From Rhodoferax sp. (GTDB lineage Bacteria > Pseudomonadota > Gammaproteobacteria > Burkholderiales > Burkholderiaceae_C): 64,000 nucleotides of DNA. Shown in pieces: positions 17,296 to 26,730 of the stretch (positions are counted from its first letter, which is position 1; each line of letters begins with the position of its first letter). The translations under genes were made by a program, and so were the position numbers. Under the pieces are notes generated by a model. The model was not told the origin of the DNA. It saw nothing but the letters and a program-made list of their open reading frames with translations, and made no database searches. Location of the stretch: contig NZ_JAQTXM010000029.1 in assembly GCF_028688795.1 (NCBI RefSeq), forward strand, positions 1-64,000, written 5' to 3'.

Positions 17296-19044
17296 ATGGC
17301 AATTATTGAAATCAAAGTACCCGACATCGGCGACTTCGACGAAGTCGCGGTGATCGAACTGCTGGTCAAGCCCGGCGACACGGTCACGGCCGAGCAAAGC
17401 CTGCTCACCGTTGAATCCGACAAGGCCTCCATGGAAATCCCTTCCAGCCACGCTGGCGTGGTGAAGGAGCTCAAGGTGAAATTGGGCGACAAGGTCAGCG
17501 AAGGCTCTTTGGTGCTGCTGCTTGAAGTTGCTGGCGAGTCTTCTGCATCAAATCAGGCTGTAGCTCCCGTGGAACAAGCGCAAGCAGCTACGGTTTCTGT
17601 AGCCGCTTCAGTTGCGCCAGCGGCTTCCACATCAAATCAGCCCGTAGCCCTTGTAGAACCAACGCAAGCAGCTGCAACTTCAGTAGCAACTGGACCGGTG
17701 GAAGTGCGCGTGCCAGACATTGGTGACTTCAAGGACGTGACTGTCATTGAGGTCATGGTCAAGGCAGGCGACACCATCAAGCTGGAGCAAAGCCTGATCA
17801 CAGTCGAAAGTGACAAAGCTTCGATGGAAATCCCCTCCAGCGTTGCTGGCGTCATCAAAGAACTCAAGGTCAAGCTCGGTGACAAGGTCAACATTGGCGA
17901 TTTGCTGGCGATTCTGGAAGGCGTTGCTGTGGCTTCCGCCGTGGCACCTTCGGCACCTGCTGCTGCGCCAGCATCTGCATCAAATATGACTGTAGCCCAG
18001 GTAGAACAAGCGTCAACAGCTATTAATTCTGCAGCTTCAGTTGTAGCAGCAGCGGCCACCGTGGTCGCGCCAGCGCACAACCCCGGTGCGACCACGCTTG
18101 GCTTGCCTCACGCCAGTCCGTCCGTGCGCAAGTTCGCCCGCGAGTTGGGCGTGCCCTTGAACGAGGTCAAAGGCAGCGGCTTGAAAGGCCGCATCACCGA
18201 CCACGACGTGCAAGCCTTCACGCGCTCGGTGATGAGTGGTGCTGTTCAAACGGTAGCTGCTCAGGCAAGCGCCAAAGCTGTGCCAGCCACATCAAGCAAC
18301 GACGGCGCAGGCCTGGGCCTGATTCCGTGGCCAAAGGTTGACTTCACCAAGTTCGGCCCGATTGAGCGTAAGGAGATGAGCCGCATCAAAAAGATCAGTG
18401 GTGCCAACCTGTTGCGCAATGCCATCATGATTCCGGCCGTCACCAACCACGACGACTGCGACATCACCGATCTGGAAGCCTTCCGAGTCTCGACCAATAA
18501 GGAGAACGAGAAGTCGGGCGTGAAAGTCACCATGCTGGCGTTCTTGATCAAGGCATGTGTGTCTGCTCTGAAAAAATTCCCTGACTTCAACAGCTCGCTT
18601 GACGGTGATGCCATCATCTACAAGCAGTATTTCCACATCGGTTTTGCCGCCGACACACCCAATGGCTTGATGGTGCCTGTGATCAAAGATTGCGATAAAA
18701 AAGGCATCTACCAGATTTCGCAGGAAATGAGCGAACTGGCCAAAAAGGCCCGTGATGGCAAATTGAGCCCGGCAGAAATGTCTGGTGCATCGTTCACGAT
18801 CTCCAGCCTGGGCGGAATTGGCGGGCGCTATTTCACGCCCATCATCAACGCACCTGAGGTGGCCATTTTGGGCGTGTGCAAATCGACCATCCAGCCCGTT
18901 TGGGACGGCAAGGCCTTCCAGCCGCGCCTGATGTTGCCGCTTAGTTTGACCTGGGACCACCGCGTGATTGACGGCGCTGCTGCGGCTCGCTTCAACGTCT
19001 ACCTGGGCCAGATCCTGGGCGATTTCCGCCGGGTCTTGCTCTAA
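17296..19044 (+). CDS. aceF: Pyruvate dehydrogenase E2, dihydrolipoamide acetyltransferase (two lipoyl domains)
   Basis: A 582-aa E2. Lipoyl domain 1 (1-80) carries Lys43 and lipoyl domain 2 (134-212) carries Lys174, both in [10 protein letters not shown]. The E3/E1-binding domain is at about 272-307 (ASPSVRKFARELGVPLNEVK). The catalytic domain (about 345-582) ends with DHRVIDG, His555 and Asp559 being the active-site pair. Three inter-domain linkers, at residues 85-103, 113-132 and 229-247, are encoded by copies of the palindromic repeat and share the pattern SNQxVAxVExxQAA. The linkers are otherwise Ala/Pro-rich and presumably flexible swinging arms. Confidence 0.96.
   Translation: MAIIEIKVPDIGDFDEVAVIELLVKPGDTVTAEQSLLTVESDKASMEIPSSHAGVVKELKVKLGDKVSEGSLVLLLEVAGESSASNQAVAPVEQAQAATVSVAASVAPAASTSNQPVALVEPTQAAATSVATGPVEVRVPDIGDFKDVTVIEVMVKAGDTIKLEQSLITVESDKASMEIPSSVAGVIKELKVKLGDKVNIGDLLAILEGVAVASAVAPSAPAAAPASASNMTVAQVEQASTAINSAASVVAAAATVVAPAHNPGATTLGLPHASPSVRKFARELGVPLNEVKGSGLKGRITDHDVQAFTRSVMSGAVQTVAAQASAKAVPATSSNDGAGLGLIPWPKVDFTKFGPIERKEMSRIKKISGANLLRNAIMIPAVTNHDDCDITDLEAFRVSTNKENEKSGVKVTMLAFLIKACVSALKKFPDFNSSLDGDAIIYKQYFHIGFAADTPNGLMVPVIKDCDKKGIYQISQEMSELAKKARDGKLSPAEMSGASFTISSLGGIGGRYFTPIINAPEVAILGVCKSTIQPVWDGKAFQPRLMLPLSLTWDHRVIDGAAAARFNVYLGQILGDFRRVLL
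17550..17603 (-). repeat. Palindromic repeat, in-frame copy 1 in aceF
   Basis: On the plus strand it reads AAATCAGGCTGTAGC, then a central segment, then AACAAGCGCAAGCAGCTAC and GTAGC at the end. The reverse complement fits the family form GCTAC-n-GTAGCTGCTTGCGCTTGTT. It encodes the linker SNQAVAPVEQAQAATVSVA after lipoyl domain 1. Confidence 0.75.
17634..17690 (-). repeat. Palindromic repeat, in-frame copy 2 in aceF
   Basis: The plus strand reads AAATCAGCCCGTAGCCCTTG, then AACGCAAGCAGCTGC and AGTAGCAAC. The reverse complement begins GTTGCTACTGAAGTTGCAGC, the full left arm of the family. It encodes SNQPVALVEPTQAAATSVAT just before lipoyl domain 2, in the same reading frame as copy 1. Confidence 0.78.
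17982..18035 (-). repeat. Palindromic repeat, in-frame copy 3 in aceF
   Basis: The plus strand reads AAATATGACTGTAGCCCAGG, then AACAAGCGTCAACAGCTATT and GCAGC. It encodes SNMTVAQVEQASTAINSAA in the linker between lipoyl domain 2 and the subunit-binding domain, again in the same frame. Confidence 0.75.
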
Positions 19045-19068
19045 CCCGAACCGATAAGGAATAACAAC

Positions 19069-20895
19069 ATGGCACTTATCGACATCAAAGTCCCCGACAT
19101 TGGCGACTTCGCCGAGGTCACCGTGATCGAACTGCTGGTGAAACCCGGCGACACCGTAAAGGCTGAGCAAAGCCTGATCACTGTGGAGTCTGACAAGGCC
19201 TCCATGGAAATCCCTTGCAGCCACGCTGGCGTGGTCAAGGAACTCAAAGTGGCCTTGGGCGACAAAGTCTCTGAAGGCTCCTTGCTGCTGGTACTTGAAG
19301 CAGCGGGTGATTCTTCTATAGAAAATCAGCCTGTAGCAACCGTAGTTAATGCGCAAGCAGCTATTCAAAACGTAGCATCTCCAAGTTCAACGGCTGCCAA
19401 TTATTCCGGCACCTCCGATCTGGAGTGCGACTTGCTGGTGCTTGGCGCCGGGCCCGGTGGTTATTCGGCTGCTTTTCGCGCCGCCGACCTGGGTCTGAAA
19501 GTGATTTTGGTCGAGCGTTATGCCCAATTAGGCGGCGTCTGCCTGAATGTGGGTTGTATCCCCAGTAAGGCGCTGTTACATGTGGCGGCGGTGATTGACG
19601 AGGTTAGCCACCTGGCAGCCCTCGGTGTGGACTTTGGCAAGCCCGTGGTCAACATTGACACCTTGCGCGGACACAAGGACAAAGTTATTACCAAGCTTAC
19701 CGGCGGGCTGGCTGCGATGGCCAAGATGCGCAAAGTGACCATCGTGCGCGGCTACGGTGCCTTCGTTGGTGCCAACCATGTGACGGTCGAAGAGACCAGC
19801 GGCAGTAGCCAAGAGAAGACTGGCAAGACGCAAACCATTGCGTTCAAAAAAGCCATCATCGCTGCGGGCTCACAAGCTGTGCGCTTGCCGTTCATGCCGG
19901 ACGACCCGCGCGTGGTAGACAGCACCGGTGCCCTGGCTTTGAAAGAAGTGCCCAAGCGCATGCTGATTTTGGGCGGCGGCATCATCGGCCTGGAAATGGG
20001 CACGGTTTACAGCACGCTGGGCGCCCGCCTGGACGTGGTCGAAATGATGGACGGACTAATGCAAGGTGCTGACCGCGACCTGGTCAAAATCTGGCAAAAA
20101 ATGAACGCGCCTCGTTTTGACAACATCATGCTCAAGACCAAAACGGTGGGTGCCCGCGCATTGCCAGAAGGCATTGAGGTGACGTTTGCCGCAGCAGAGG
20201 AGGGTGGCACGGCGCCCGCACCACAGGTGTACGACCTGGTGCTGCAAGCGGTTGGCCGCACACCTAATGGCAAGAAAATCGCCGCCGACAAGGCCGGTGT
20301 GACCGTGACCGACCGAGGATTCATCAACGTCGACATCCAGATGCGTACCAACGTACCGCACATCTTTGCTATTGGCGACATCGTGGGCCAGCCTATGCTG
20401 GCACATAAGGCAGTGCATGAAGCGCATGTGGCCGCCGAAGTGATTGCCGGTGAACTGCAAGGCAACAAGGAGTTGGCGGCAGCCGCGTTCAACGCCCGCG
20501 TGATCCCAAGTGTCGCCTACACCGACCCTGAAGTGGCCTGGGTTGGCCTCACCGAAGACCAGGCCAAGGCGCAAGGTATCAAGGTCAAGAAGGGGTTGTT
20601 CCCTTGGAACGCATCAGGCCGCGCCATTGCCAATGGCCGCGACGAGGGTGTCACCAAACTGCTGTTTGACGATTCACCTGAGGCTCATGGCCACGGCAAG
20701 ATCCTCGGCGGCGGCATGGTCGGCACCCACGCGGGTGACATGATCGGAGAGGTGGCGCTGGCGATTGAGATGGGCGCGGACGCCATCGACATTGGCAAAA
20801 CCATTCACCCGCACCCCACGCTGGGCGAAAGCATCGGCATGGCGGCTGAAGTGGCACATGGTAGTTGCACGGATTTGCCGCCGGCGCGCAAGTAA
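19069..20895 (+). CDS. lpdA: Dihydrolipoamide dehydrogenase (E3) with N-terminal lipoyl domain
   Basis: A 608-aa E3 fused to its own lipoyl domain (1-80, Lys43 in [10 protein letters not shown]). The flavoprotein part starts near residue 119 with [17 protein letters not shown]. The redox pair Cys158/Cys163 is in [15 protein letters not shown], the NAD-binding motif is [14 protein letters not shown], and the C-terminal active-site His-Glu lies in [16 protein letters not shown]. It reoxidises the dihydrolipoyl groups of AceF. Lipoyl-E3 fusions are known in several betaproteobacteria. The lipoyl module and its repeat-derived linker are very similar to those of aceF, which suggests module duplication within the operon. 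Confidence 0.96.
   Translation: MALIDIKVPDIGDFAEVTVIELLVKPGDTVKAEQSLITVESDKASMEIPCSHAGVVKELKVALGDKVSEGSLLLVLEAAGDSSIENQPVATVVNAQAAIQNVASPSSTAANYSGTSDLECDLLVLGAGPGGYSAAFRAADLGLKVILVERYAQLGGVCLNVGCIPSKALLHVAAVIDEVSHLAALGVDFGKPVVNIDTLRGHKDKVITKLTGGLAAMAKMRKVTIVRGYGAFVGANHVTVEETSGSSQEKTGKTQTIAFKKAIIAAGSQAVRLPFMPDDPRVVDSTGALALKEVPKRMLILGGGIIGLEMGTVYSTLGARLDVVEMMDGLMQGADRDLVKIWQKMNAPRFDNIMLKTKTVGARALPEGIEVTFAAAEEGGTAPAPQVYDLVLQAVGRTPNGKKIAADKAGVTVTDRGFINVDIQMRTNVPHIFAIGDIVGQPMLAHKAVHEAHVAAEVIAGELQGNKELAAAAFNARVIPSVAYTDPEVAWVGLTEDQAKAQGIKVKKGLFPWNASGRAIANGRDEGVTKLLFDDSPEAHGHGKILGGGMVGTHAGDMIGEVALAIEMGADAIDIGKTIHPHPTLGESIGMAAEVAHGSCTDLPPARK
19323..19376 (-). repeat. Palindromic repeat, in-frame copy in lpdA
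   Basis: The plus strand reads AAATCAGCCTGTAGCAACCG, then GCGCAAGCAGCTATT and GTAGC. It encodes residues 85-103 ([19 protein letters not shown]), exactly the position of copy 1 in aceF relative to the lipoyl domain. It could have spread together with the lipoyl module rather than as a separate insertion. Confidence 0.75.
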
Positions 20896-20912
20896 CGCGG
20901 GTCATCCCCAAG

Positions 20913-20941
20913 AAAAAAGCCCGGTTAACCCGGGCTTTTTT
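20913..20941. terminator. Intrinsic terminator after the pdh operon
   Basis: The perfect stem AAAAGCCCGG/CCGGGCTTTT has a 4-5 nt loop and is followed by T residues, 18 bp after the lpdA stop. It closes the aceE-aceF-lpdA transcript. The A run on the left would allow function in the other direction too. Confidence 0.88.
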
Positions 20942-20944
20942 ATT

Positions 20945-21256
20945 ATTGCGGCAAGCGCCTTAGTGCTGAATTATCGTGGGTGTAGGCGCTGATTGCACCG
21001 ATATCCATGCTGTGACCTGTTGCCAAACAACGGGGGCAATTCGTTATGTAAGCGGTGTGCATGAGGCATTAAGCAGGCGTATAAACTTTCCCGGCGCGTA
21101 TCACCGCAACAATTGCGAATTGTCATTAAGAACGAAACTGCCCATGCTGAACATAGCAAGTGGGTAGGGCACACAAATTGCCCGGCTTTTGAGCACTGGA
21201 TGGCGCCGAATTTTGGTCATGCAAGAGATCTGAAAAAACCAATGGAGACAAATGTC
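20945..21256. other. Intergenic region without an identifiable gene
   Basis: About 310 bp between the pdh terminator and the acyl-CoA synthetase start. Short frames exist in it but none has a ribosome site or recognisable sequence. It presumably holds the promoter for the next gene; no convincing -35/-10 pair or operator was found. A GGAGA ribosome site lies at 21245-21249. Confidence 0.6.
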
Positions 21257-22951
21257 ATGGACACCATTTCATCTGGCCATCTGGCGCTACAACGCCTTTA
21301 TTACTGGGAAAAGACCGCGCCCAATCAAATCGCGCTGACCCAACCAATGGGCGGCGGCGTGCTGCAAAACTTCACCTGGGCCCAAGTGGGCGACCAGGTG
21401 CGCCGCATGGCCACCCACCTCAAAGCGCAGGGTTGGGAGCCGGGCGCAAAAGTGGCCATTCTTTCCAAAAACTGCGCCTGGTGGATGATGAGTGACCTGG
21501 CCATCTGGATGGCGGGTTATGTGTCTGTGCCTCTGTACCCTACGCTGGCGCATGACACCGTGAGGCAAATTTTGACGCACAGCGAAGCGCGCGCCTGTTT
21601 TGTTGGCAAGCTTGACGACTGGACCAGTATGAAAGCTGGCGTGCCCCCCGACATGCCTTGCATCAGCTACCCGCTGTCGCCGGCAGATGCCCTCAAGCGG
21701 TTTGAAGGCTGGAACGCCATTGTGGCCCGAAGCGCACCGCTGCAGGGTGAGCCGATTCGGAACGCAGATGAGCTGGCCACCTTGATTTACACCTCGGGCA
21801 CCACTGGCGTGCCCAAAGGCGTGATGCACAGCTTTGGCACACTGGCTTGGGCAATTGGCACGGGCGCGGCCAGTGTGGGCATGAGTCAGGATGACCGAAT
21901 GTTGTCGTATTTGCCTTTGGCCCATGTGGTGGAGCGCGTGTTGGTAGAACACGGTTGGCTGGCCACTGGCATACATGTTTTTTTTGCCGAGTCGTTGGAT
22001 ACCTTTACAAGCGACCTGCAGCGCGCACGCCCAACGATTTTCTTCTCGGTGCCCCGGCTGTGGGTCAAGTTTCAGCATGGGGTACACCACAAGTTGCCGC
22101 CAGCCAAGCTTGACCGGTTGTTGTCTATCCCCATCATTGGCGCGCTGGTACGGCGCAAGGTTAAAAAGGCGCTGGGGTTGGACCAGTGCCGTTTTGCTGC
22201 TGGTGGCGCGGCCCCCATGCCTGTGCCATTGCTGGCCTGGTACCGAAAGCTGGGTTTGCCCATCAATGAAGGTTATGGCCTGACAGAGAATTTGGCCGTG
22301 TCCAACCTCACGCTGGCTGGCCAGAACCAGGAGGGCACGGTTGGCCCAGCTTACCCGGGTGTCGATGTTCGGATCGACGCCACGACCGGCGAGATCCAAA
22401 TGCGCAGCCCGGCGCTGATGTTGGGCTATTACAAAGCGCCCGACTTAACCCGTGATGCGTTCACGCCTGACGGCTGGTTGCGTACCGGGGACAAAGGTCA
22501 AATTGACACGCAGGGCAACCTGCACATCACCGGCCGCGTTAAAGACCTGTTTAAAACCAGCAAGGGCAAGTACGTGGCACCGGCCCCCATTGAAGACAAA
22601 CTGGTGATGCACGACGCGATTGAAGCTTGCGTAGTCACCGGGGCCAACCTGGGCCAACCACTGGGCATTGTGATGCTGAATGCCGAGGCTTTGGCCCGCG
22701 CGGCAAACCCGGGCGCACGGGTAGAACTTGAAACCTCTCTGGCACGTCACTTAAAGTCGATCAACCAAGTCCTCGACCCACACGAACAGCTCAAGTGTCT
22801 TGTGGTAACGACGACCACTTGGTCGGTAGAAAACGACATTGTCACGCCCACTTTCAAGGTTAAGCGCAACCGCATTGAAGACCTTTACTCGGCGTCTTAT
22901 GAACGCTGGGAGTCTTCTGGGCAGTTGGTGATCTGGCAGACCACTTCTTAA
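21257..22951 (+). CDS. AMP-forming acyl-CoA synthetase (long-chain fatty acid-CoA ligase type)
   Basis: A 564-aa adenylate-forming enzyme. The ATP motif is LIYTSGTTGVPKG. Further motifs are YGLTENLAVSN, WLRTGDKG and the hinge region ITGRVKDLFKTSKGKYVAP. It activates a carboxylic acid, probably a fatty acid, to acyl-CoA through an acyl-adenylate. Start ATG 21257 is set by GGAGA 7 nt upstream; the longer in-frame reading passes through sequence with no family similarity. It stands alone between terminator and methyltransferase. The exact acyl chain cannot be read from the sequence. Confidence 0.88.
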   Translation: MDTISSGHLALQRLYYWEKTAPNQIALTQPMGGGVLQNFTWAQVGDQVRRMATHLKAQGWEPGAKVAILSKNCAWWMMSDLAIWMAGYVSVPLYPTLAHDTVRQILTHSEARACFVGKLDDWTSMKAGVPPDMPCISYPLSPADALKRFEGWNAIVARSAPLQGEPIRNADELATLIYTSGTTGVPKGVMHSFGTLAWAIGTGAASVGMSQDDRMLSYLPLAHVVERVLVEHGWLATGIHVFFAESLDTFTSDLQRARPTIFFSVPRLWVKFQHGVHHKLPPAKLDRLLSIPIIGALVRRKVKKALGLDQCRFAAGGAAPMPVPLLAWYRKLGLPINEGYGLTENLAVSNLTLAGQNQEGTVGPAYPGVDVRIDATTGEIQMRSPALMLGYYKAPDLTRDAFTPDGWLRTGDKGQIDTQGNLHITGRVKDLFKTSKGKYVAPAPIEDKLVMHDAIEACVVTGANLGQPLGIVMLNAEALARAANPGARVELETSLARHLKSINQVLDPHEQLKCLVVTTTTWSVENDIVTPTFKVKRNRIEDLYSASYERWESSGQLVIWQTTS

Positions 22952-23062
22952 GGGACAGCAGCCAGAGACGGCAATTGGTAACAGGCAGATTAGCCAGAAG
23001 CCTATACTGCGCGTTCTTTTTCCTACTGCCAGACGCTGACTCACGCGCCTGGCGCACCCCCG

Positions 23063-23782
23063 ATGCCCGGCTATCTGACCAAGCAAGAGAGCATCGCCGT
23101 AGCGGGTGTGCCCAACCTCATCATTCGTTCATTACTTGACCGCCAGCAGTTTTTTGATCCTGCCGGGGAGGGCGCGCGACTGGGTATTTCGTCTGCGACC
23201 TGGCCCTTGTTTGGGTTGCTGTGGCCATCGGGCGCCGAGTTGGCCGCACGTATGGCCCGACACCCGGTGCGCAGCGGCGAACGTGTTCTGGAGATCGGTT
23301 GTGGTTTGGCGCTGGCCAGTTTGGTGGGGCATCGTCGCGGTGCAGACGTGACCGCAAGTGACTGCCATCCGTTGGCAGGGATTTTTCTGAAGGAAAACCT
23401 GCGCTTGAACGATTTGTCTGACATGCGGTACCGAACTGGCCAATGGGGCCAGCCTGAAGACGATGCTTTGGCCGTGCCGACGAGTTCGCTGGCCCTGAAG
23501 GTCAGCGGCCAGTTTGACCTGATCATGGGCAGTGATGTGTTGTACGAGCGCGATGACGCTGGTGTGTTGGCTGCGTTCATTGATGCGCACGCGATGCCGG
23601 TGTCACAGATCTGGATCGTGGACCCACATCGGGGCAACCGTCCGGCCTTTAGCCGGCGCATGGCCAGCCATGGATTCAGTTTGGTCGAAGAACGGCTGGA
23701 TCGACTGGAAAGTGCGCAGCAGACTGCGTACCGAGGGCGTTTGTTAACTTACTCGCGTGGGGCTTGTGTTGTTGGCACTTAA
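23063..23782 (+). CDS. Class I SAM-dependent methyltransferase, ETFB/protein-lysine type
   Basis: A 239-aa Rossmann methyltransferase. Motif I is VLEIGCGLALASLVG, followed by DVTASDCHPLA (acidic residue for SAM) and FDLIMGSDVLYERDD. The SDVLYE stretch resembles the lysine methyltransferases METTL20/ETFB-KMT and nicotinamide N-methyltransferase-like proteins. The target is unknown; a protein lysine is possible. The start ATG 23063 lacks an evident ribosome site, and a later start is possible. It converges on the ankyrin gene with a 35-bp AT-rich gap. Confidence 0.75.
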   Translation: MPGYLTKQESIAVAGVPNLIIRSLLDRQQFFDPAGEGARLGISSATWPLFGLLWPSGAELAARMARHPVRSGERVLEIGCGLALASLVGHRRGADVTASDCHPLAGIFLKENLRLNDLSDMRYRTGQWGQPEDDALAVPTSSLALKVSGQFDLIMGSDVLYERDDAGVLAAFIDAHAMPVSQIWIVDPHRGNRPAFSRRMASHGFSLVEERLDRLESAQQTAYRGRLLTYSRGACVVGT

Positions 23783-23817
23783 CATAATATACATCGTATA
23801 AAGTGTGTTGTTACTCA

Positions 23818-24498
23818 TTACCAGGTCCCTTTAGGCTGAAGGCCACGTACAAAAGCAGAAATGATGTTGGCTGAATCGGTGCGATTGCCGCGGTTGGCAA
23901 AGTCCAAAGCACTTAATCCCTGCGAATTCTTGAGTAAAGGGTCTGCGCCAGCTTCAAGCAACAGCTTGACTGCGGACTCGGTGCCGTAAAGTGCGGCCAT
24001 CATCAGCGGCGTGGTGCCGTTGGGTGATGCGGCGTCGATGTACGCGTTTTCTTCCAGCAGCAGGTTCATCGCTTCCAGATGTCCGTTGGTGGCCGCGTAA
24101 TGCAAAGGTGCCCAGCCGGGTTTGTTGACGTCAGCTCCTTGTCGGATCAATAGCTGGCAAAGTGCGGTTTCACCTTTGAGCGCGGCTAGCATCAAGGGAC
24201 TTTCATCTGCCGCATTTCTCACCTCAACCTTGGTCTTCGGCGACTTGGCCAAGACAAGCGCCACATTCAACGCCCCCGATTTGACGGCCAGCAACAGGCC
24301 AGCTGTGCCTGCAGCATCGACTGTATTGGGGTCGAACCCACGCAACAAAAGCTCGCTGACTTTCGCCGCGTCATCGCGCTCGATGGCGGAAAAAAAATCA
24401 TCATACGAGCCCGCATGAGAGACTGAAAAGCAAGTTAAAACAAGAAGATATATCACTTTTTTAAAGTGATTAATGAGGTTTATTAAGCTTGATTTCAT
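23818..24498 (-). CDS. Exported ankyrin-repeat protein
   Basis: A 226-aa protein with a signal peptide (hydrophobic VIYLLVLTCFSVSHA, cut near residue 29). About five ankyrin repeats follow, with recognisable cores such as ADESPLMLAALKGETALCQL, GWAPLHYAATNGHLEAM and GTTPLMMAALYGTESAVKLL. It is a periplasmic protein-binding scaffold of unknown partner. Its ATG overlaps the tatD stop (ATGA), so it is the last gene of the mltG-tmk-holB-pilZ-tatD operon. Confidence 0.85.
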   Translation of the reverse strand: MKSSLINLINHFKKVIYLLVLTCFSVSHAGSYDDFFSAIERDDAAKVSELLLRGFDPNTVDAAGTAGLLLAVKSGALNVALVLAKSPKTKVEVRNAADESPLMLAALKGETALCQLLIRQGADVNKPGWAPLHYAATNGHLEAMNLLLEENAYIDAASPNGTTPLMMAALYGTESAVKLLLEAGADPLLKNSQGLSALDFANRGNRTDSANIISAFVRGLQPKGTW

Positions 24499-25292
24499 GA
24501 TGACAGCACGCCTGAAAAGAGCGCATCAAAGTTACGACTGGTCGCTTCTGCAATCGCTTCTAGGGGTAACTGCTTGATCTGCGCCAACTGGGTAGCCACA
24601 AATGGCACGTACGACGGGTTATTGGTTTTACCGCGATAAGGCATAGGCGCCAGGTAAGGGCTGTCGGTTTCAATCAGCAAGCGATCAAGCGGCACCAATG
24701 CCGCCACGTCGCGCAAATTCTGCGCCGTCTTGAAGGTCAAAATGCCTGAAAACGAGATGTAAAACCCCAAGTCAAGTGCTTGACGGGCTACCGCGGCGTC
24801 TTCGGTGAAGCAGTGAAACACACCGCCGGCCGAGCCAGTTGAGCCGTCTTCGCCCTCCTCCCGCAGGATCGCCAAGGTGTCCTCAGAGGCCTGACGGGTG
24901 TGAATGACCAGCGGTTTTGCCAGTTGCCGGGCCGCGCGGATATGGGTGCGAAAGCGCTCGCGCTGCCAATGCATGTCAGCCACGCTGCGGCCGTTGAGTC
25001 GGTAGTAATCCAATCCGGTCTCACCTATCCCCACCACCCGTGGCAGCACACCAAGCGTTAGCAGGTCATTGAGGGTGGGCTCTTGCACGCCTTCGTTGTC
25101 CGGGTGCACGCCGACTGTGGCCCAAAAATTGTCGTATTCAAGTGCAAGTTGATGCACACCACCGAACTCCTCAAGTGTGGTGCTAATGCACAAGGCTCGG
25201 TCAACTTTGGCGGCTGCCATGGCTTGGCGGATGGCTGGCAGCTCGGCAAGCAGTTCCGGGAAATTTAGGTGGCAATGAGAATCTGTGAACAT
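24495..25292 (-). CDS. tatD: TatD-family metal-dependent hydrolase
   Basis: A 265-aa TIM-barrel hydrolase. Metal ligands are visible in TDSHCHLNF, GIGETGLDYY, LVIHTRQA, GVFHCF and LIETDSPYLAP. TatD proteins act as 3'-5' DNA exonucleases or D-aminoacyl-tRNA-related hydrolases. This member could equally be called YcfH, which in other bacteria also follows holB. It lies 38 nt downstream of the pilZ gene. Confidence 0.9.
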   Translation of the reverse strand: MFTDSHCHLNFPELLAELPAIRQAMAAAKVDRALCISTTLEEFGGVHQLALEYDNFWATVGVHPDNEGVQEPTLNDLLTLGVLPRVVGIGETGLDYYRLNGRSVADMHWQRERFRTHIRAARQLAKPLVIHTRQASEDTLAILREEGEDGSTGSAGGVFHCFTEDAAVARQALDLGFYISFSGILTFKTAQNLRDVAALVPLDRLLIETDSPYLAPMPYRGKTNNPSYVPFVATQLAQIKQLPLEAIAEATSRNFDALFSGVLSS

Positions 25293-25330
25293 ACATGACG
25301 CTGTGCAACCAGACTGGGTTGCTGACAGGT

Positions 25331-25729
25331 TTAAATGGTTTGTGTGGAACGGTCTGACGCCAGCTGACCCACCAGCATCTCTTCAATTTTGAGCTTGAGC
25401 GCATGGGCTTTTTCGTCATTGGGAAACATCACCCCCACGCCTTGGGTGCGGTTGCTGACCGCTTTGGGTGGTGTTACCCAGGCGACTTTGCCTGCCACCG
25501 GGTAACGTTGCGGGTCGTCAGGCAGCGAAATCAGCACATAAACTGGGTCACCAAGCTGGTAGTCGCGAACGGTAGGAATGAACAAGCCACCGGTCGCGAA
25601 AATTGGAATGTAAGCCGCATAAAGTGCTGATTTTTCTTTCACAGCCAGCTGGATAACGCTGGGACGTGGCAGAGCCGCTTGTGGTTTCACAGAAACTGCG
25701 TCATTTTGGCTATGGGTCAAGTCGATCAT
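25331..25729 (-). CDS. pilZ: PilZ-domain protein of type IV pilus assembly
   Basis: A 132-aa protein that matches PilZ encoded beside holB in Pseudomonas and beta-proteobacteria: VIQLAVKEKSALYAAYIP, GGLFIPT, LGDPVYVLISLPDD and GKVAWVTP. The Arg-rich c-di-GMP-binding signature (RxxxR) of other PilZ domains is not present, as in the founding PilZ, which works through PilB/FimX contacts. It overlaps holB by 4 nt. Confidence 0.85.
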   Translation of the reverse strand: MIDLTHSQNDAVSVKPQAALPRPSVIQLAVKEKSALYAAYIPIFATGGLFIPTVRDYQLGDPVYVLISLPDDPQRYPVAGKVAWVTPPKAVSNRTQGVGVMFPNDEKAHALKLKIEEMLVGQLASDRSTQTI

Positions 25730-26730
25730 GTTTTTGAGTTTAGAGCGAATTGCGCCTGGCTGACCAAAGCTTCTTGCATCAAACCGGTATTAAATGGATG
25801 TTCTACCGTTTTCATGGCATTTGACAGGGCCCGCCCCCAAGTCGTCAAACTCTGCCAAGTGCCAGTTTTGGGCAAATCAACGGCCTCAAAAAAACGGGGT
25901 GAGGCGCCGCTGCGTTGTGCCAGCAAGTCATGACACAGCTTGTGCAACGCATCCACCGTTTGGGCTGGTGTCCAGTCTTTGAAAATGCTTACATCGCCGC
26001 TTTGCACGGCGCGTGGCAGGCGCGGCCACAACTCACTGATCGCGGCATATTGAAGGGCGTCTTGTGGTCGACCGCCGGCTGCGCGCAGCATCACGCGGGC
26101 TTGCTTGTCGGACACGCCCTGCCCTTGCAACCATGCCATGGCACTGGGTTGATCAGGCCAAACCATGGTGTGGCCAAGGCACCGGCTGCGAATGGTGGGC
26201 AACAATTGATGGGCAGCCTCAGTGGCCAATACAAATTTCACATCGCCGGCGGGCTCTTCCAGGGTTTTGAGCAAGGCATTGGCTGTGTAAATATTCATGC
26301 GCTCTGCCGGAAACACCAGCACTGCCTTGCCGCGACCGCGTGCGCTGGTGCGTTGTGCAAATTCAACCGCATCACGCATGGCATCTACGCGAATTTCTTT
26401 GCTGGGTTTGCGCTTTTTGCTGTCAATTTCATCTTGCGCTTTTTCACCCAGCGGCCAGTTCAGGGCCAGCATCACTGTTTCTGGCATCAGCACACACAAG
26501 TCAGCGTGGGTATGCACGTCGATGGCATGGCAACTGCCACAGGTGCCGCACGCACCCTGCGGCGTGGCCCGCTCGCACAGCCAGGCCCTTACCAGCGCCG
26601 ATGCCAACTCGTGTTGCCCCAAGCCAGATGGCCCGGCCAGTAGCCAGGCGTGGCCGCGCTGCGCCAACAAAGTTTGGGTTTGTGCTGCTATCCAGGGCGC
26701 AATGGTGCTGGGGCCGAGTGGTGTGCTCAT
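25726..26730 (-). CDS. holB: DNA polymerase III delta-prime subunit
   Basis: A 334-aa clamp-loader subunit. The zinc site is four Cys in [16 protein letters not shown]. The nucleotide loop is degenerate ([10 protein letters not shown], no Lys/Thr), which is normal for delta-prime because it does not hydrolyse ATP. The SRC motif appears as [11 protein letters not shown] 26730 gives a 4-nt overlap with tmk. A longer reading into tmk is less likely. Confidence 0.9.
   Translation of the reverse strand: MSTPLGPSTIAPWIAAQTQTLLAQRGHAWLLAGPSGLGQHELASALVRAWLCERATPQGACGTCGSCHAIDVHTHADLCVLMPETVMLALNWPLGEKAQDEIDSKKRKPSKEIRVDAMRDAVEFAQRTSARGRGKAVLVFPAERMNIYTANALLKTLEEPAGDVKFVLATEAAHQLLPTIRSRCLGHTMVWPDQPSAMAWLQGQGVSDKQARVMLRAAGGRPQDALQYAAISELWPRLPRAVQSGDVSIFKDWTPAQTVDALHKLCHDLLAQRSGASPRFFEAVDLPKTGTWQSLTTWGRALSNAMKTVEHPFNTGLMQEALVSQAQFALNSKT

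Noticed and set aside
25331-25729. PilZ protein as a c-di-GMP receptor linked to the two GGDEF proteins
   Set aside because: The RxxxR binding signature is missing, as in the non-binding founding PilZ.
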